A DNA stretch of 64,000 nucleotides from an uncultured Clostridium sp. Lineage in GTDB: Bacteria; Bacillota; Clostridia; Clostridiales; Clostridiaceae. Each line of letters starts with the position of its first letter. Position 1 is the stretch's first letter. Below are positions 8,567-17,315 of the stretch, in pieces. The translations under genes were made by a program, and so were the position numbers. The stretch is from contig URGW01000009.1 in NCBI GenBank assembly GCA_900547475.1, positions 24,224 through 88,223 of the forward strand. The letters are read 5' to 3'. A model generated the notes under the pieces. It was not told the origin of the DNA and ran no database searches. It worked only from the letters and a program-made list of their open reading frames with translations.

Positions 8567-10363
8567 ATGGAGAAATCATTAAATTATTATAAAAATAATA
8601 TAAGTAAAATTAATGGTAAATTAGAAAAATTAGAAAGGAAACTTATAGTTTTTTCGATTATACGCTTTATAGTTGTTATTATTGGATTAATATCAATGTA
8701 TTATTATTATAAGAAAAACAATATAGAAAGCATGGGAGGTAGTTTTCTATTTGCATTAATTATATTTTTAGTAGTTGCATTTTTTCATAATGAAAAGATA
8801 AATACTAAAAAAAGACTATCAACAATGTTAAATTATTATGAGAAGGGTATAAAAAGGTTAGATAATACTTGGAAGGATTTTGATGATATTGGTAAGGAAT
8901 TTATTAATAGAAATCATAGTTTTTCTAATGATTTAGATATATTTGGAAAAAACTCTTTGTTTCAGTGGATAAATGTAACTAAAACTAGCTTTGGTAGAAA
9001 AAATTTAGCTTATAAAATGATGGTAAATAATTTACCTACAAGATATGAAATACAAGATAATCAAGAGGTTATAAAAGAGCTAGCAAATAAGAGAGAGTTT
9101 TGTGAAAATATATATTTTGCTGCTAGTATAGAAAATAAGAAAAAAGAGAATATAGAAGAATTATTAAAGTGGGCTAAAGGCGAAGAGAAAAATAGCTTCA
9201 CAACAAAGTATATATCATATATTTTTATAGCTATAACATCAATAATTATATTTTTATCTATTATAGGACGTATTCCAATAACATATGTATTATTAGATTT
9301 GATGATAAATTATTTAGTTATTAAGTTATTAACTAAAAGATTAAGTACTATAATAGATATCTTTATAAAAAATAAGAGAGAAATAATTAAATATAGTAGT
9401 TTATTATCATTAATACAAGATGAAAAGTTTGAATCTAAGAAGTTATTAGAACTTCAAAAGGAGTTAATAAGCTCTAATATAAATTGTAATGTAGAAATGA
9501 AGAAGTTAAAAAATATAGTTAATTGGTTAGGAGATAGTACATCAAATGCTTACTATCTTATAATAAATGTATTTTTAATGAGTGATATTTTTATTCTTTG
9601 CAATTTAGAAGAGTGGAGAATTAAAAATGGATATAAATTAGAGAAGTGGCTTGAAATTATGGGTGAAATAGAAGCACTAGCAAGTTTATCAATTTTAGCA
9701 TTTGAACATGAAGAGTGGACTTACCCGACCATATCAGGAGTAAACGAGGTTGAAGCTAAGGCTTTAGCACATCCATTATTAGGGGAGAGAGCTAAGCCTA
9801 ATGATTTTAATCTTTATGGTAGTGAAAAAGTTGCTTTGATTACAGGATCAAATATGTCAGGAAAGAGTACTTTTTTAAGAACTATAGGATTTAATATGAT
9901 TTTAACTTACTTAGGATTACCAACTTCTTCGAAATCATTTAAATGTGGAATAAGTAATATTTATACTTGTATGAGAACACAAGATAATTTAGAAGAAAAT
10001 ATATCTTCGTTTTATGCTGAAATATTAAGAATAAAATTAGTCATTGAAGCCGCTAAGTCAGGGGAAAAAGTATTTTTCTTATTAGATGAAATATTTAAGG
10101 GCACTAATTCAAATGATAGGCATGATGGGGCTAGAATATTAATAGAACAGCTTGTTAAACTTCAAGGAGTTGGGTTAGTCTCTACTCATGATTTAGAATT
10201 GTGCAATTTAGAAAAAGAAAAAAGTTGGTTGGTTAATTATAACTTTAGAGAAGATTATAAGGATAATAAAATTAATTTTGATTATGTTCTTAGAAGAGGA
10301 AAAAGTGAAACACAAAATGCAAAGCATCTTATGAAGCTAGCAGGTATTGATATAGAAGATTAA
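8567..10363 (+). CDS. membrane-anchored MutS-family ATPase
   Basis: This 598-residue protein carries a MutS domain V ATPase at the C-terminus: Walker A GSNMSGKST (about 427-435), Walker B VFFLLDEIFKGTN, and the signature and H-loop region DRHDGARILIEQL...STHDLEL. The N-terminal half has four hydrophobic segments (about 27-45, 58-73, 215-235, 238-255) and no mismatch-binding domain. It is therefore neither MutS nor MutS2 (no Smr domain), but one of the poorly studied membrane MutS-like proteins common in clostridia. It sits after yhaO-yhaN and before an exonuclease, which suggests a DNA-related job. RBS AGAGGTAA. Confidence 0.85.
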   Translation: MEKSLNYYKNNISKINGKLEKLERKLIVFSIIRFIVVIIGLISMYYYYKKNNIESMGGSFLFALIIFLVVAFFHNEKINTKKRLSTMLNYYEKGIKRLDNTWKDFDDIGKEFINRNHSFSNDLDIFGKNSLFQWINVTKTSFGRKNLAYKMMVNNLPTRYEIQDNQEVIKELANKREFCENIYFAASIENKKKENIEELLKWAKGEEKNSFTTKYISYIFIAITSIIIFLSIIGRIPITYVLLDLMINYLVIKLLTKRLSTIIDIFIKNKREIIKYSSLLSLIQDEKFESKKLLELQKELISSNINCNVEMKKLKNIVNWLGDSTSNAYYLIINVFLMSDIFILCNLEEWRIKNGYKLEKWLEIMGEIEALASLSILAFEHEEWTYPTISGVNEVEAKALAHPLLGERAKPNDFNLYGSEKVALITGSNMSGKSTFLRTIGFNMILTYLGLPTSSKSFKCGISNIYTCMRTQDNLEENISSFYAEILRIKLVIEAAKSGEKVFFLLDEIFKGTNSNDRHDGARILIEQLVKLQGVGLVSTHDLELCNLEKEKSWLVNYNFREDYKDNKINFDYVLRRGKSETQNAKHLMKLAGIDIED

Positions 10364-10416
10364 CTTCAAAAATTAATCTTCTTAATTTACTATTAATAGA
10401 AGGGTTGGGGAGAATT

Positions 10417-11328
10417 TTGGCTTTTATAATAATAGATTTAGAATTTAATAATTTAAGTGGAATACATAAGTATATTCCTAATGTATATAGTGATTATCCA
10501 AATTTAAAAAAGTTAGATTTAGTAAATGAAATAATAGAAATAGGGGCAGTCAAATTAGATATTCATATGCAACCATGTGAAGAATTGAAAGTATTTATAA
10601 AGCCATCAGTTATTCCAGTAATAAATCCCAAAATATTAGATATAACAAAAATAAATATAAAAGATTTAGAAAATGGAGTTCATTTTATAGAAGGTCTTAA
10701 TAGACTTAAAAGTATGGTTAATGAAGGGGATATAATTTGTTCATGGGCTAAGGATGATATAGCCGAAATAATAAGAAATGCAAATCATTATGGGTATAAT
10801 GATTTAAGTTGGATTAATAACTATTTAGATATTCAAGAATATGTAACAAAGATATTAGGGTTTAGAAAGTCATTGAGTTTAAAAAATGCTCTTAAGGCCT
10901 TAAAAATAAAAGTGGATGAAGGGGCATTGCATGATGCTTTAAATGATTCTATATATACAGCTCATGTATTTAAGAATGTATATAACGCTAGAGCTATAAA
11001 AAAGTATATAGTAGAGGATATTTATAAAATGCCAGCTTTAGAAGTAACTTCATTAGAGGGAGTAGAGTTAGATTATAATAAGATAAAACAAATATGCCCT
11101 AAATGTCAAAGAAAAATTAGAGTTGATTATCCGTTTAGTGTAGTTGGATGGAGATTTATATGTTTAGGGACATGTACAAAATGCAACAGTAAGATTTTAG
11201 ATGAACTTATTGTCAAAAAGAGTTTATGCGATGAAGAGATATATAAAGAGGTTGCAACTGTAATAGATGAATATGATTACTTAAGGTACGAAAATAAATT
11301 AAAGAATAAAATTTATAATCAAGGTTGA
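10417..11328 (+). CDS. DEDD-type 3'-5' exonuclease with C-terminal zinc ribbon
   Basis: The N-terminal 190 residues form an RNase T/DnaQ-like exonuclease of the ERI1/KapD type: IIIDLEF (first D and E), WAKDDI and HDALNDSIYTAHVF (the final H and D). The C-terminal part has CPKCQRK and CLGTCTKC, a probable zinc ribbon for nucleic-acid binding. TTG at 10417 was chosen because GGGGAG lies 4 bases before it and the protein then begins at the exonuclease strand; an upstream TTG at 10405 has an RBS that is too close. Exact substrate, DNA or RNA, is not visible. Confidence 0.8.
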   Translation: MAFIIIDLEFNNLSGIHKYIPNVYSDYPNLKKLDLVNEIIEIGAVKLDIHMQPCEELKVFIKPSVIPVINPKILDITKINIKDLENGVHFIEGLNRLKSMVNEGDIICSWAKDDIAEIIRNANHYGYNDLSWINNYLDIQEYVTKILGFRKSLSLKNALKALKIKVDEGALHDALNDSIYTAHVFKNVYNARAIKKYIVEDIYKMPALEVTSLEGVELDYNKIKQICPKCQRKIRVDYPFSVVGWRFICLGTCTKCNSKILDELIVKKSLCDEEIYKEVATVIDEYDYLRYENKLKNKIYNQG

Positions 11329-11429
11329 ATTAAATTAAGAAATTATTAAATTTAAATATCATATAACAATTATATTTTATTATATGATAAAATGAATAAG
11401 AAGTATGATTTAAAGGAAAGGAAGAAGAT

Positions 11430-11849
11430 ATGAATATTGCATTTCTTTTAACTCCTAAAAATGAGGTTATTTATGAATATATAGATGCAACAATGAGACA
11501 AGTCATTGAGAGAATGGAGCATCATGGTTATACAGCAATACCACTAATAGACAAGCATGGAAGATATGTTGGAACATTAACAGAGGGAGATTTATTGTGG
11601 AAATTAAAGAACACGGAAAATCTTAATTTTAAAAATACAGAAAATGTTAAAGTTAGTGAAATAGCTATAAGAACAAAACATAAGAGTGTTTCTATTAATG
11701 CGGATGTTGAGAGTATTATTAGGTTAGCTACAACTCAAAATTTTGTACCAGTAGTTGATGATGAAGGTATATTTATAGGAATAATAAAGCGCAGTGACAT
11801 AATAAATTATTGTTACAATGCAATCAAAAAGGATAAAAAAATATTATAG
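11430..11849 (+). CDS. two-CBS-domain protein, CbpB-like
   Basis: The 139-residue protein is made of two CBS domains and nothing else. The first covers about 10-60 (MEHHGYTAIPLIDKHGRYVGTLTEGDLLW) and the second about 75-130 (TQNFVPVVDDEGIFIGIIKRSDII). Such pairs bind adenine nucleotides, and stand-alone Firmicute proteins of this kind (CbpB/YkuL) bind c-di-AMP; that ligand is an inference here. It is a monocistronic unit with its own terminator. RBS GGAAAGGAAG. An inverted repeat TATCATATAA...TTATATGATA lies upstream. Confidence 0.83.
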   Translation: MNIAFLLTPKNEVIYEYIDATMRQVIERMEHHGYTAIPLIDKHGRYVGTLTEGDLLWKLKNTENLNFKNTENVKVSEIAIRTKHKSVSINADVESIIRLATTQNFVPVVDDEGIFIGIIKRSDIINYCYNAIKKDKKIL

Positions 11850-11858
11850 AGTTTAATT

Positions 11859-11891
11859 AAAGCTGCTTGTTGTAAAGTGGCTTTTTATTTT
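11859..11891 (+). terminator. terminator after CBS gene
   Basis: AAAGCTGCTT (11859-11868) pairs with AAGTGGCTTT (11875-11884) through two G-U pairs around a 6-base loop, then a T-rich tail. Confidence 0.75.
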
Positions 11892-11959
11892 TACTTGTAT
11901 AAAATTTACTGGTGATTTAAAATTAAATATGAGATGTTTTTACAAAGGAGTGAATGGTT

Positions 11960-13105
11960 ATGTCAGTTGAATTAAATGAAAATTCAATGGGAGATCTTTT
12001 AAAAGAATTTGATGTTAAGAAAATTAATTCAGGAGATATATTAAAAGGTCAAGTTATAGATGTTAATGAAAAGGAAGTTACAGTTAATATTAATTATGCA
12101 TTTGATGGAGTAATAACAAAGGAAGAATTAGTAATAGGGGATGTTTCTCCATTAGAAGTTGTTAAGTCAGGGGATACAATAGATGTATACGTTATTTCAC
12201 CTAATGATGGTGAGGGATATGTTCAACTTTCAAGGCTAAGAGCATTACAAATAACTGAAAAAGAGGATTTAAAAAATGCTTTTAAAAATGAAGAAGTTAT
12301 AAAAGTATTAGTAAAAGAAGAGGTTAAGGGTGGATTAGTTGCTTACTATGGATCAATTAGAGTATTTATTCCAGCATCATTAGCTTCAAGAGAAAGAATC
12401 GAACTAAGTACTTTATTAGGAAAAGAAATTGAAGTTAAGTTAATAGAATTAGATTTAAGAAGTAGAAAAATTGTTGCTTCTAGAAGAGTACTAGAAGAAG
12501 AGGATTACCAAGCTAAGAAAAAAGAGCTTTGGAAAAATCTAAATAGTGGTGAAAAAAGAGAAGGTGTAGTTAAGAAGATTATTAAGGCTGGAGCTATTGT
12601 AGATATTGGCGGAATTACTGGATTAATTCATATAAATGATTTATCTTGGGAAAGAGTTAAAAGAGTTGAAGATGTAGTAAATATTGGAGATAAGGTTACT
12701 GTATTTGTAGGTGATATAGATGCAGAACATGAAAGAGTGTCTTTAATATTAAAAGATGTAGATAAAGAACCATGGAAAGTTCATGCTGATAATATAAAAT
12801 CAGGTGATATAATTGAAGGTAAGGTAGTTAAGTTTATGTCATTTGGGGCATTTTTAGAATTATTCCCTGGAGTTGAAGGGTTAGTTCATATAAATGAAAT
12901 TACAGATGAAAATATAGCAAAACCATCAGATGTTCTTGAAATAGGACAAATGGTTAAAGTTAAAGTTCTTGATGTTAATAAAGAAAATAAGAGAGTTTCT
13001 TTAAGTATTAAAGATGCAGTTGAAAGATCAAATGAATATTTACAATATAATGATAACGATGATGATGTTACATTAGGAGATTTATTTAAGGGGTTATTTA
13101 ACTAA
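11960..13105 (+). CDS. S1-domain RNA-binding protein, ribosomal protein S1-like
   Basis: About 381 residues with four successive S1 repeats at about 20-90, 100-165, 185-255 and 270-345. Repeats 3 and 4 are the best preserved (GAIVDIGGITGLIHINDLSW and GAFLELFPGVEGLVHINEIT). This is the short Firmicute S1 homologue, which probably helps mRNA binding or RNA metabolism rather than being a full six-repeat ribosomal S1. ATG 11960 was preferred because it lies 9 bases after AGGAG; an ATG at 11954 is only 3 bases away. Confidence 0.87.
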   Translation: MSVELNENSMGDLLKEFDVKKINSGDILKGQVIDVNEKEVTVNINYAFDGVITKEELVIGDVSPLEVVKSGDTIDVYVISPNDGEGYVQLSRLRALQITEKEDLKNAFKNEEVIKVLVKEEVKGGLVAYYGSIRVFIPASLASRERIELSTLLGKEIEVKLIELDLRSRKIVASRRVLEEEDYQAKKKELWKNLNSGEKREGVVKKIIKAGAIVDIGGITGLIHINDLSWERVKRVEDVVNIGDKVTVFVGDIDAEHERVSLILKDVDKEPWKVHADNIKSGDIIEGKVVKFMSFGAFLELFPGVEGLVHINEITDENIAKPSDVLEIGQMVKVKVLDVNKENKRVSLSIKDAVERSNEYLQYNDNDDDVTLGDLFKGLFN

Positions 13106-13127
13106 TTTAAGAATAGATTTATAAATA

Positions 13128-13172
13128 AAAGGTGATGATATATACTTACTAAGATAATATCATTGCCTTTTA
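13128..13172 (+). terminator. terminator after S1-like gene
   Basis: AAAGGTGATGATAT (13128-13141) pairs with ATATCATTGCCTTT (13157-13170), a 14-bp stem with two G-U pairs, followed by a T-rich stretch. Confidence 0.75.
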
Positions 13173-13340
13173 TTATCATTTTCAGGATCCATTGTAAAAA
13201 TTATTTTAGTCTTTTGTATAAAACTACTTCAAATTAATTAAAATAAAAATTATATAGAATAAATTTAACTACTATATAGATATGATATACTAATTAATAT
13301 ATAATTATTTTAACATAATTAAACAATAAGGAGACTTAAA

Positions 13341-14792
13341 ATGAATATTTTACAAAGTTTAGAACCTAAAAAAGTTTTTGAGTATTTTGAGGCGATTTCT
13401 AATATTCCAAGAGGATCAGGAAATGAGAAAGGAATAAGTGACTATTTATTAAATTTTGGTAAAAGTTTAGGACTTGAATCAATTCAAGATAAAGCATTAA
13501 ATGTTATAATAAAAAAGCCAGGTACTAAAGGGTATGAAAATGCTCCAACTGTTATTATTCAAGGTCATATGGATATGGTTTGTGAAAAAAACAATGGTGT
13601 AGAACATGATTTTGAAAAAGATCCATTAAAATTAAGAATAGTAGATGATTATATATATGCAACAGATACAACATTAGGCGCTGATAATGGTATTGCAGTT
13701 GCTTATGCTATGGCAATATTAGCTTCAAATGACATTCCACATCCACCAATAGAAGTATTAATTACTACAGACGAGGAAACAGGAATGTCTGGGGCAATGG
13801 CTATTAATAAAGAACATATAGATGGTAAGATACTAATAAATTTGGACAATGAAGAAGAAGGATATCTTTTAGTAAGTTGTGCAGGTGGAATAAGAAGCAC
13901 AGCAACTTTAAATATAGAAAAACAAGATATTAAAGATAAAAAATTAATAAAAATAAACATATCAGGACTTAAAGGTGGTCACTCTGGTATGGATATAATT
14001 AAGGAAAGAGGAAATTCAAATAAAATTCTAGGTAGAGTTCTTAAAGGGCTATCAAAAGAAGTTGAATTTAATATTGTTAAATTAAATGGTGGGTCTAAGA
14101 ATAATGCTATTCCAAGAGAAGCTGAGGCTGTTATAACTATTAATTCTAGTGATGAAAAGACAGTTATAGATGTAATAAGAAATTGGAATGATATTATAGG
14201 TAATGAATTAAGAACTCAAGATTCAGGATTAAAGATTGAAGCTTTATCAATTGATGATAAAGAAGAAAAAGAATTTACAGATGAATCTACTAAAAAGGTT
14301 GTAGATTTATTATATATATATCCAAATGGAATAAATTCAAAGAGTGTGGAAATAGATGGATTAGTAGAAAGTTCAACTAATTTAGGTGTTTTAACTACTA
14401 GTGATACTGCTGTAGAATTTGACTCAGCGATAAGAAGTTCAGTACCATCATTAAAAGAAGAAATAGTTTTAAGAAGTAAAACTATAGTTGAACTTTTTGA
14501 TGGAGAATTTACAACTACAGCTGATTATCCAGGGTGGGAATATAACCCTGATTCAAAAATAAGAGAAATTTGCCAAAAGGTTCATAAGGATCTTTATGGA
14601 AATGAAGCAAAGATAGTTGCAATTCATGCAGGTGTTGAGTGTGGATTATTTAATGAAAAATTAGGTGATCTTGATATGATAAGCTTTGGACCAAATCTTT
14701 ATGATGTTCATACTCCAGATGAGCATATGAGTATCTCATCAGTAAGAAATTGTTATGAATATTTAAAAGCAATACTTAAAGAAATTAAATAG
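13341..14792 (+). CDS. pepD: aminoacyl-histidine dipeptidase (M20 family)
   Basis: The 483-residue metallopeptidase has the M20 zinc ligands in GHMDMVCEKN (H and D), TTLGADNGIAVAYAMAI (bridging Asp), TTDEETGMSGA (catalytic Glu-Glu) and a late His in FGPNLYDVHTPDEH. A lid/dimer domain (GLKGGHSGMDI) interrupts the catalytic domain, as usual in PepD. It cleaves Xaa-His and other dipeptides in the cytoplasm, recycling amino acids. RBS AAGGAGA. It forms its own transcription unit, with 165 AT-rich bases before it and a terminator after it. Confidence 0.93.
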   Translation: MNILQSLEPKKVFEYFEAISNIPRGSGNEKGISDYLLNFGKSLGLESIQDKALNVIIKKPGTKGYENAPTVIIQGHMDMVCEKNNGVEHDFEKDPLKLRIVDDYIYATDTTLGADNGIAVAYAMAILASNDIPHPPIEVLITTDEETGMSGAMAINKEHIDGKILINLDNEEEGYLLVSCAGGIRSTATLNIEKQDIKDKKLIKINISGLKGGHSGMDIIKERGNSNKILGRVLKGLSKEVEFNIVKLNGGSKNNAIPREAEAVITINSSDEKTVIDVIRNWNDIIGNELRTQDSGLKIEALSIDDKEEKEFTDESTKKVVDLLYIYPNGINSKSVEIDGLVESSTNLGVLTTSDTAVEFDSAIRSSVPSLKEEIVLRSKTIVELFDGEFTTTADYPGWEYNPDSKIREICQKVHKDLYGNEAKIVAIHAGVECGLFNEKLGDLDMISFGPNLYDVHTPDEHMSISSVRNCYEYLKAILKEIK

Positions 14793-14804
14793 TTAGCAAA
14801 AAGG

Positions 14805-14831
14805 CGAAGATGTAATGTCTTCGTTTTTTTG
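14805..14831 (+). terminator. terminator after pepD
   Basis: CGAAGA (14805-14810) pairs with TCTTCG (14818-14823), followed by eight T. Confidence 0.85.
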
Positions 14832-14938
14832 ATGAAAAGAAAAGTTATTTTTATTATGTATATAAGTGAGTATTAATGAATATATTGTAATGTAATAAGT
14901 AAAAAACATAATAAGTTAAGGGTTGGGAGGATGAGAAA

Positions 14939-15736
14939 GTGAGGTATACGAGATATAACTATAAGAAAAAGAAAAATAATGATATTTTAAAACTTATTGT
15001 ATCATTTATTGGTATGAGTGCATTTGTAATAATAGTAGGAGTATTACTTGCTAATGTTATAATTCATTTTTTACCATTAAATAATGCAAGTACAGCTGAT
15101 GCTAGTAGTAAAAGTGAGCAAGTTCAGACGGATAATTCAGAGAATGCAAGTAGTGATGTTTCAGAAGGGGAGGCAGATGCTCAAGTAAATGCTGAAGTAG
15201 CAAATACTGATGCAGCTTCAGAAACTACTCAAGGAACTATCAACACTAGTTTCATGGCTATTCAATGTGGATATTTTGCACAAGAAGATAATGCAAAAGA
15301 AACATTTAATAAGGTAGCTAATGAATATGGAGCTTTTATATATAATGATGCAGATAAGTTTAAAGTTTTGGCTGGAGTTTATGAGGGAGATGAGGGGCAA
15401 GCTGTTATAGATAGATTAACTGCAAGTGGTATTGAATGTGCTAAGGTGGAATTTAATCTTAATAGTGAAAGTGCTATTGAAAATCAAATAGCAGGGATTT
15501 ATAATGGCTATTTAGAAATATTAGACACTGCATTTAAGGATGATGTAAAATCTTTTGATACTACAGATTTTAAAGACTGGGTAAGTAAATTAGATGATAT
15601 AAAAGAAGGAGATAAACATGAAGTTTTATCTGATTTAAAAAAACATATTAATGAATTAGGAACAGAACTAAAGAAAGAAGATGTTTCTAATGAAATACAA
15701 TATTTATATAAAGTTTTGTTAAATTTTAATAAATAG
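14939..15736 (+). CDS. SPOR-domain single-pass membrane protein
   Basis: The 265-residue protein has a basic cytoplasmic start (RYTRYNYKKKKNN), one membrane helix (about 18-45), an acidic Ser/Glu/Ala linker (about 50-100), then a SPOR-like fold (FMAIQCGYFAQEDNAKETFNKV ... FKVLAGVYEGDEGQAVIDRL, about 102-175) and a helical C-terminus. SPOR domains bind denuded glycan strands at division septa, so a septal or cell-wall role is likely, in keeping with the shape and division genes downstream. GTG start, 8 bases after GGGAGG; an ATG at 14931 runs straight into a stop. Confidence 0.83.
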   Translation: MRYTRYNYKKKKNNDILKLIVSFIGMSAFVIIVGVLLANVIIHFLPLNNASTADASSKSEQVQTDNSENASSDVSEGEADAQVNAEVANTDAASETTQGTINTSFMAIQCGYFAQEDNAKETFNKVANEYGAFIYNDADKFKVLAGVYEGDEGQAVIDRLTASGIECAKVEFNLNSESAIENQIAGIYNGYLEILDTAFKDDVKSFDTTDFKDWVSKLDDIKEGDKHEVLSDLKKHINELGTELKKEDVSNEIQYLYKVLLNFNK

Positions 15737-15830
15737 AAAAAGGAAAATTAATATATATCAATAAATGTAAAAAAATACAATAAAAATTAAGAAAATTTTA
15801 TGTAATATTCTACAAAAAATTCATATATAA

Positions 15831-15916
15831 AAAGAGGAAAATGCTTGTTTGAATATCTATTAAGTGATAAACTATATTAGAAATAAAGATAGGTGACAAG
15901 AATTTACCTCTTTTTT
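15831..15916 (+). terminator. long imperfect hairpin with T-run, possible small RNA or terminator
   Basis: Arm 15831-15847 pairs with 15897-15913 over 17 positions with two mismatches and ends in six T. The about 50-base loop has further short pairing (TATCT/AGATA). It probably terminates the SPOR gene transcript, but the loop is larger than usual for a simple terminator. The rest of 15737-16006 is AT-rich and shows nothing else. Confidence 0.5.
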
Positions 15917-16006
15917 ATTGTGTTTTAAATTAAAATTTAAAGTCAAGTGTAAGACTAACGTTAAATTGGGAATAATACTTAATAAATGACTGTAGGATGT
16001 GATATT

Positions 16007-16573
16007 TTGAAGTTTGTATTGGCATCTGCTTCAGAGCGTAGGAAAGAGTTATTATCTAGAATAGTAAGAGATTTTGAAGTTAGAGTTAGTGATTTTGATG
16101 AAGATTCAGTACAAGTTGATAATGACATAGAAAGTTATGTTAAAATATTATCAGAGGGGAAAGCTAAGTCAGTATCATTAAATTGTAGTAAAGATTCCAT
16201 AATAATAGGAGCTGATACTATAGTTGTTATAGATAATAATGTGCTTGGAAAACCAAAAGATAAAAATGATGCTTTTAGAATGCTTAAGGCACTAAGTAAT
16301 AACGTGCATAGAGTATATTCTGGAGTTACAGTTATTAATAATACTACAAAAGTGATAAAAAGTGAATGTCTGTATACAGAGGTTTATTTTTCAGAGCTTT
16401 CAGATGAGGAAATATGGAAGTACATAGACACTGAAGAATGTTTAGATAAGGCTGGTGCCTACGGAATACAAGGCTTCGGTGGGGTTTTTGTTAAAAAGAT
16501 AAATGGATGTTACTATAATGTAGTTGGATTACCATTAAACTTACTAAACAAAATGATAAAAGAAGTTTTATAA
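16007..16573 (+). CDS. maf: Maf-like nucleoside triphosphate pyrophosphatase
   Basis: About 188 residues beginning LKFVLASASERRKELL, the strictly conserved Maf start with its SxxR motif, followed by IIGADTIVVIDN and DKAGAYGIQGFGG. Maf proteins hydrolyse dTTP, UTP or modified nucleotides and are linked to septum formation. The TTG at 16007 was chosen because it gives the family N-terminus and lies 9 bases after AGGA; the in-frame ATG at 15986 adds seven unlikely residues. It is the first gene of the maf-radC-mreBCD cluster, a widespread arrangement. Confidence 0.93.
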   Translation: MKFVLASASERRKELLSRIVRDFEVRVSDFDEDSVQVDNDIESYVKILSEGKAKSVSLNCSKDSIIIGADTIVVIDNNVLGKPKDKNDAFRMLKALSNNVHRVYSGVTVINNTTKVIKSECLYTEVYFSELSDEEIWKYIDTEECLDKAGAYGIQGFGGVFVKKINGCYYNVVGLPLNLLNKMIKEVL

Positions 16574-16608
16574 TTGGGGGATGGATATTATTACTTAAAG
16601 GAGTGCTT

Positions 16609-17298
16609 ATGGCAGAAAATATAAGAGTAAGTGATATACCATTAAACGAAAGACCAGTTGAAAAGCTACTTCAGTTTGGAGTAGAAAGTTTAAGTAACGA
16701 AGAGCTGTTAGCTATATTATTAAGAACAGGTACAAAGGGAGAAAACGTCATAGCTTTAAGTAAAAGACTACTAATTGAGCTAGATGGTTTAGACGGACTT
16801 TTAAATGTAAGTTTTGAAGAAGCAAGTAAAATTAAAGGTATTAAGAAAGTAAAGGCTTGTCAGATAATTGCTATGATAGAGATGTTTAATAGGTTTAGAA
16901 CTTTAAAATCTCAAAGAGAAAATTTTAAAATTTCGTCGCCTAAAGATGTTTCAACATTATTAATTAATGAAATGAGCAATTTTAAACAAGAAGTATTTAA
17001 ATTAATACTATTAAATACTAAGAATATTGTAATAGGAACTAAAGATGTATTTAAAGGAACATTGAATTCATCTATAGTTCATCCAAGGGAAGTTTTTAAG
17101 GAGGCAATTCATAGAGGAAGTGCAAGCATAATAGTTTGTCATAATCATCCATCAGGAGACCCTAATCCAAGTAAAGAGGATATTAATATAACTCTGAGGC
17201 TAAAAGAATGTGGAAAGATTATGGGAATTGAATTGTTAGATCATATTATTATTGGTAATAATAAATATGTTAGTTTAAAGGAAAAAGGAATTATATAA
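16609..17298 (+). CDS. radC: RadC-family JAB/MPN protein
   Basis: About 229 residues, with an N-terminal helix-hairpin-helix-like part (LSNEELLAILLRTGTKGENV) and a C-terminal JAB1/MPN domain whose metal motif HNHPSGDPNPSKED is intact. The family was named for DNA repair but its biochemical role remains unsettled. ATG 16609 lies 5 bases after AAGGAG; an in-frame GTG at 16603 overlaps the RBS. It sits between maf and mreB, the typical place in clostridia and bacilli. Confidence 0.93.
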   Translation: MAENIRVSDIPLNERPVEKLLQFGVESLSNEELLAILLRTGTKGENVIALSKRLLIELDGLDGLLNVSFEEASKIKGIKKVKACQIIAMIEMFNRFRTLKSQRENFKISSPKDVSTLLINEMSNFKQEVFKLILLNTKNIVIGTKDVFKGTLNSSIVHPREVFKEAIHRGSASIIVCHNHPSGDPNPSKEDINITLRLKECGKIMGIELLDHIIIGNNKYVSLKEKGII

Positions 17299-17315
17299 TT
17301 GAAAGGGGAATTCAT

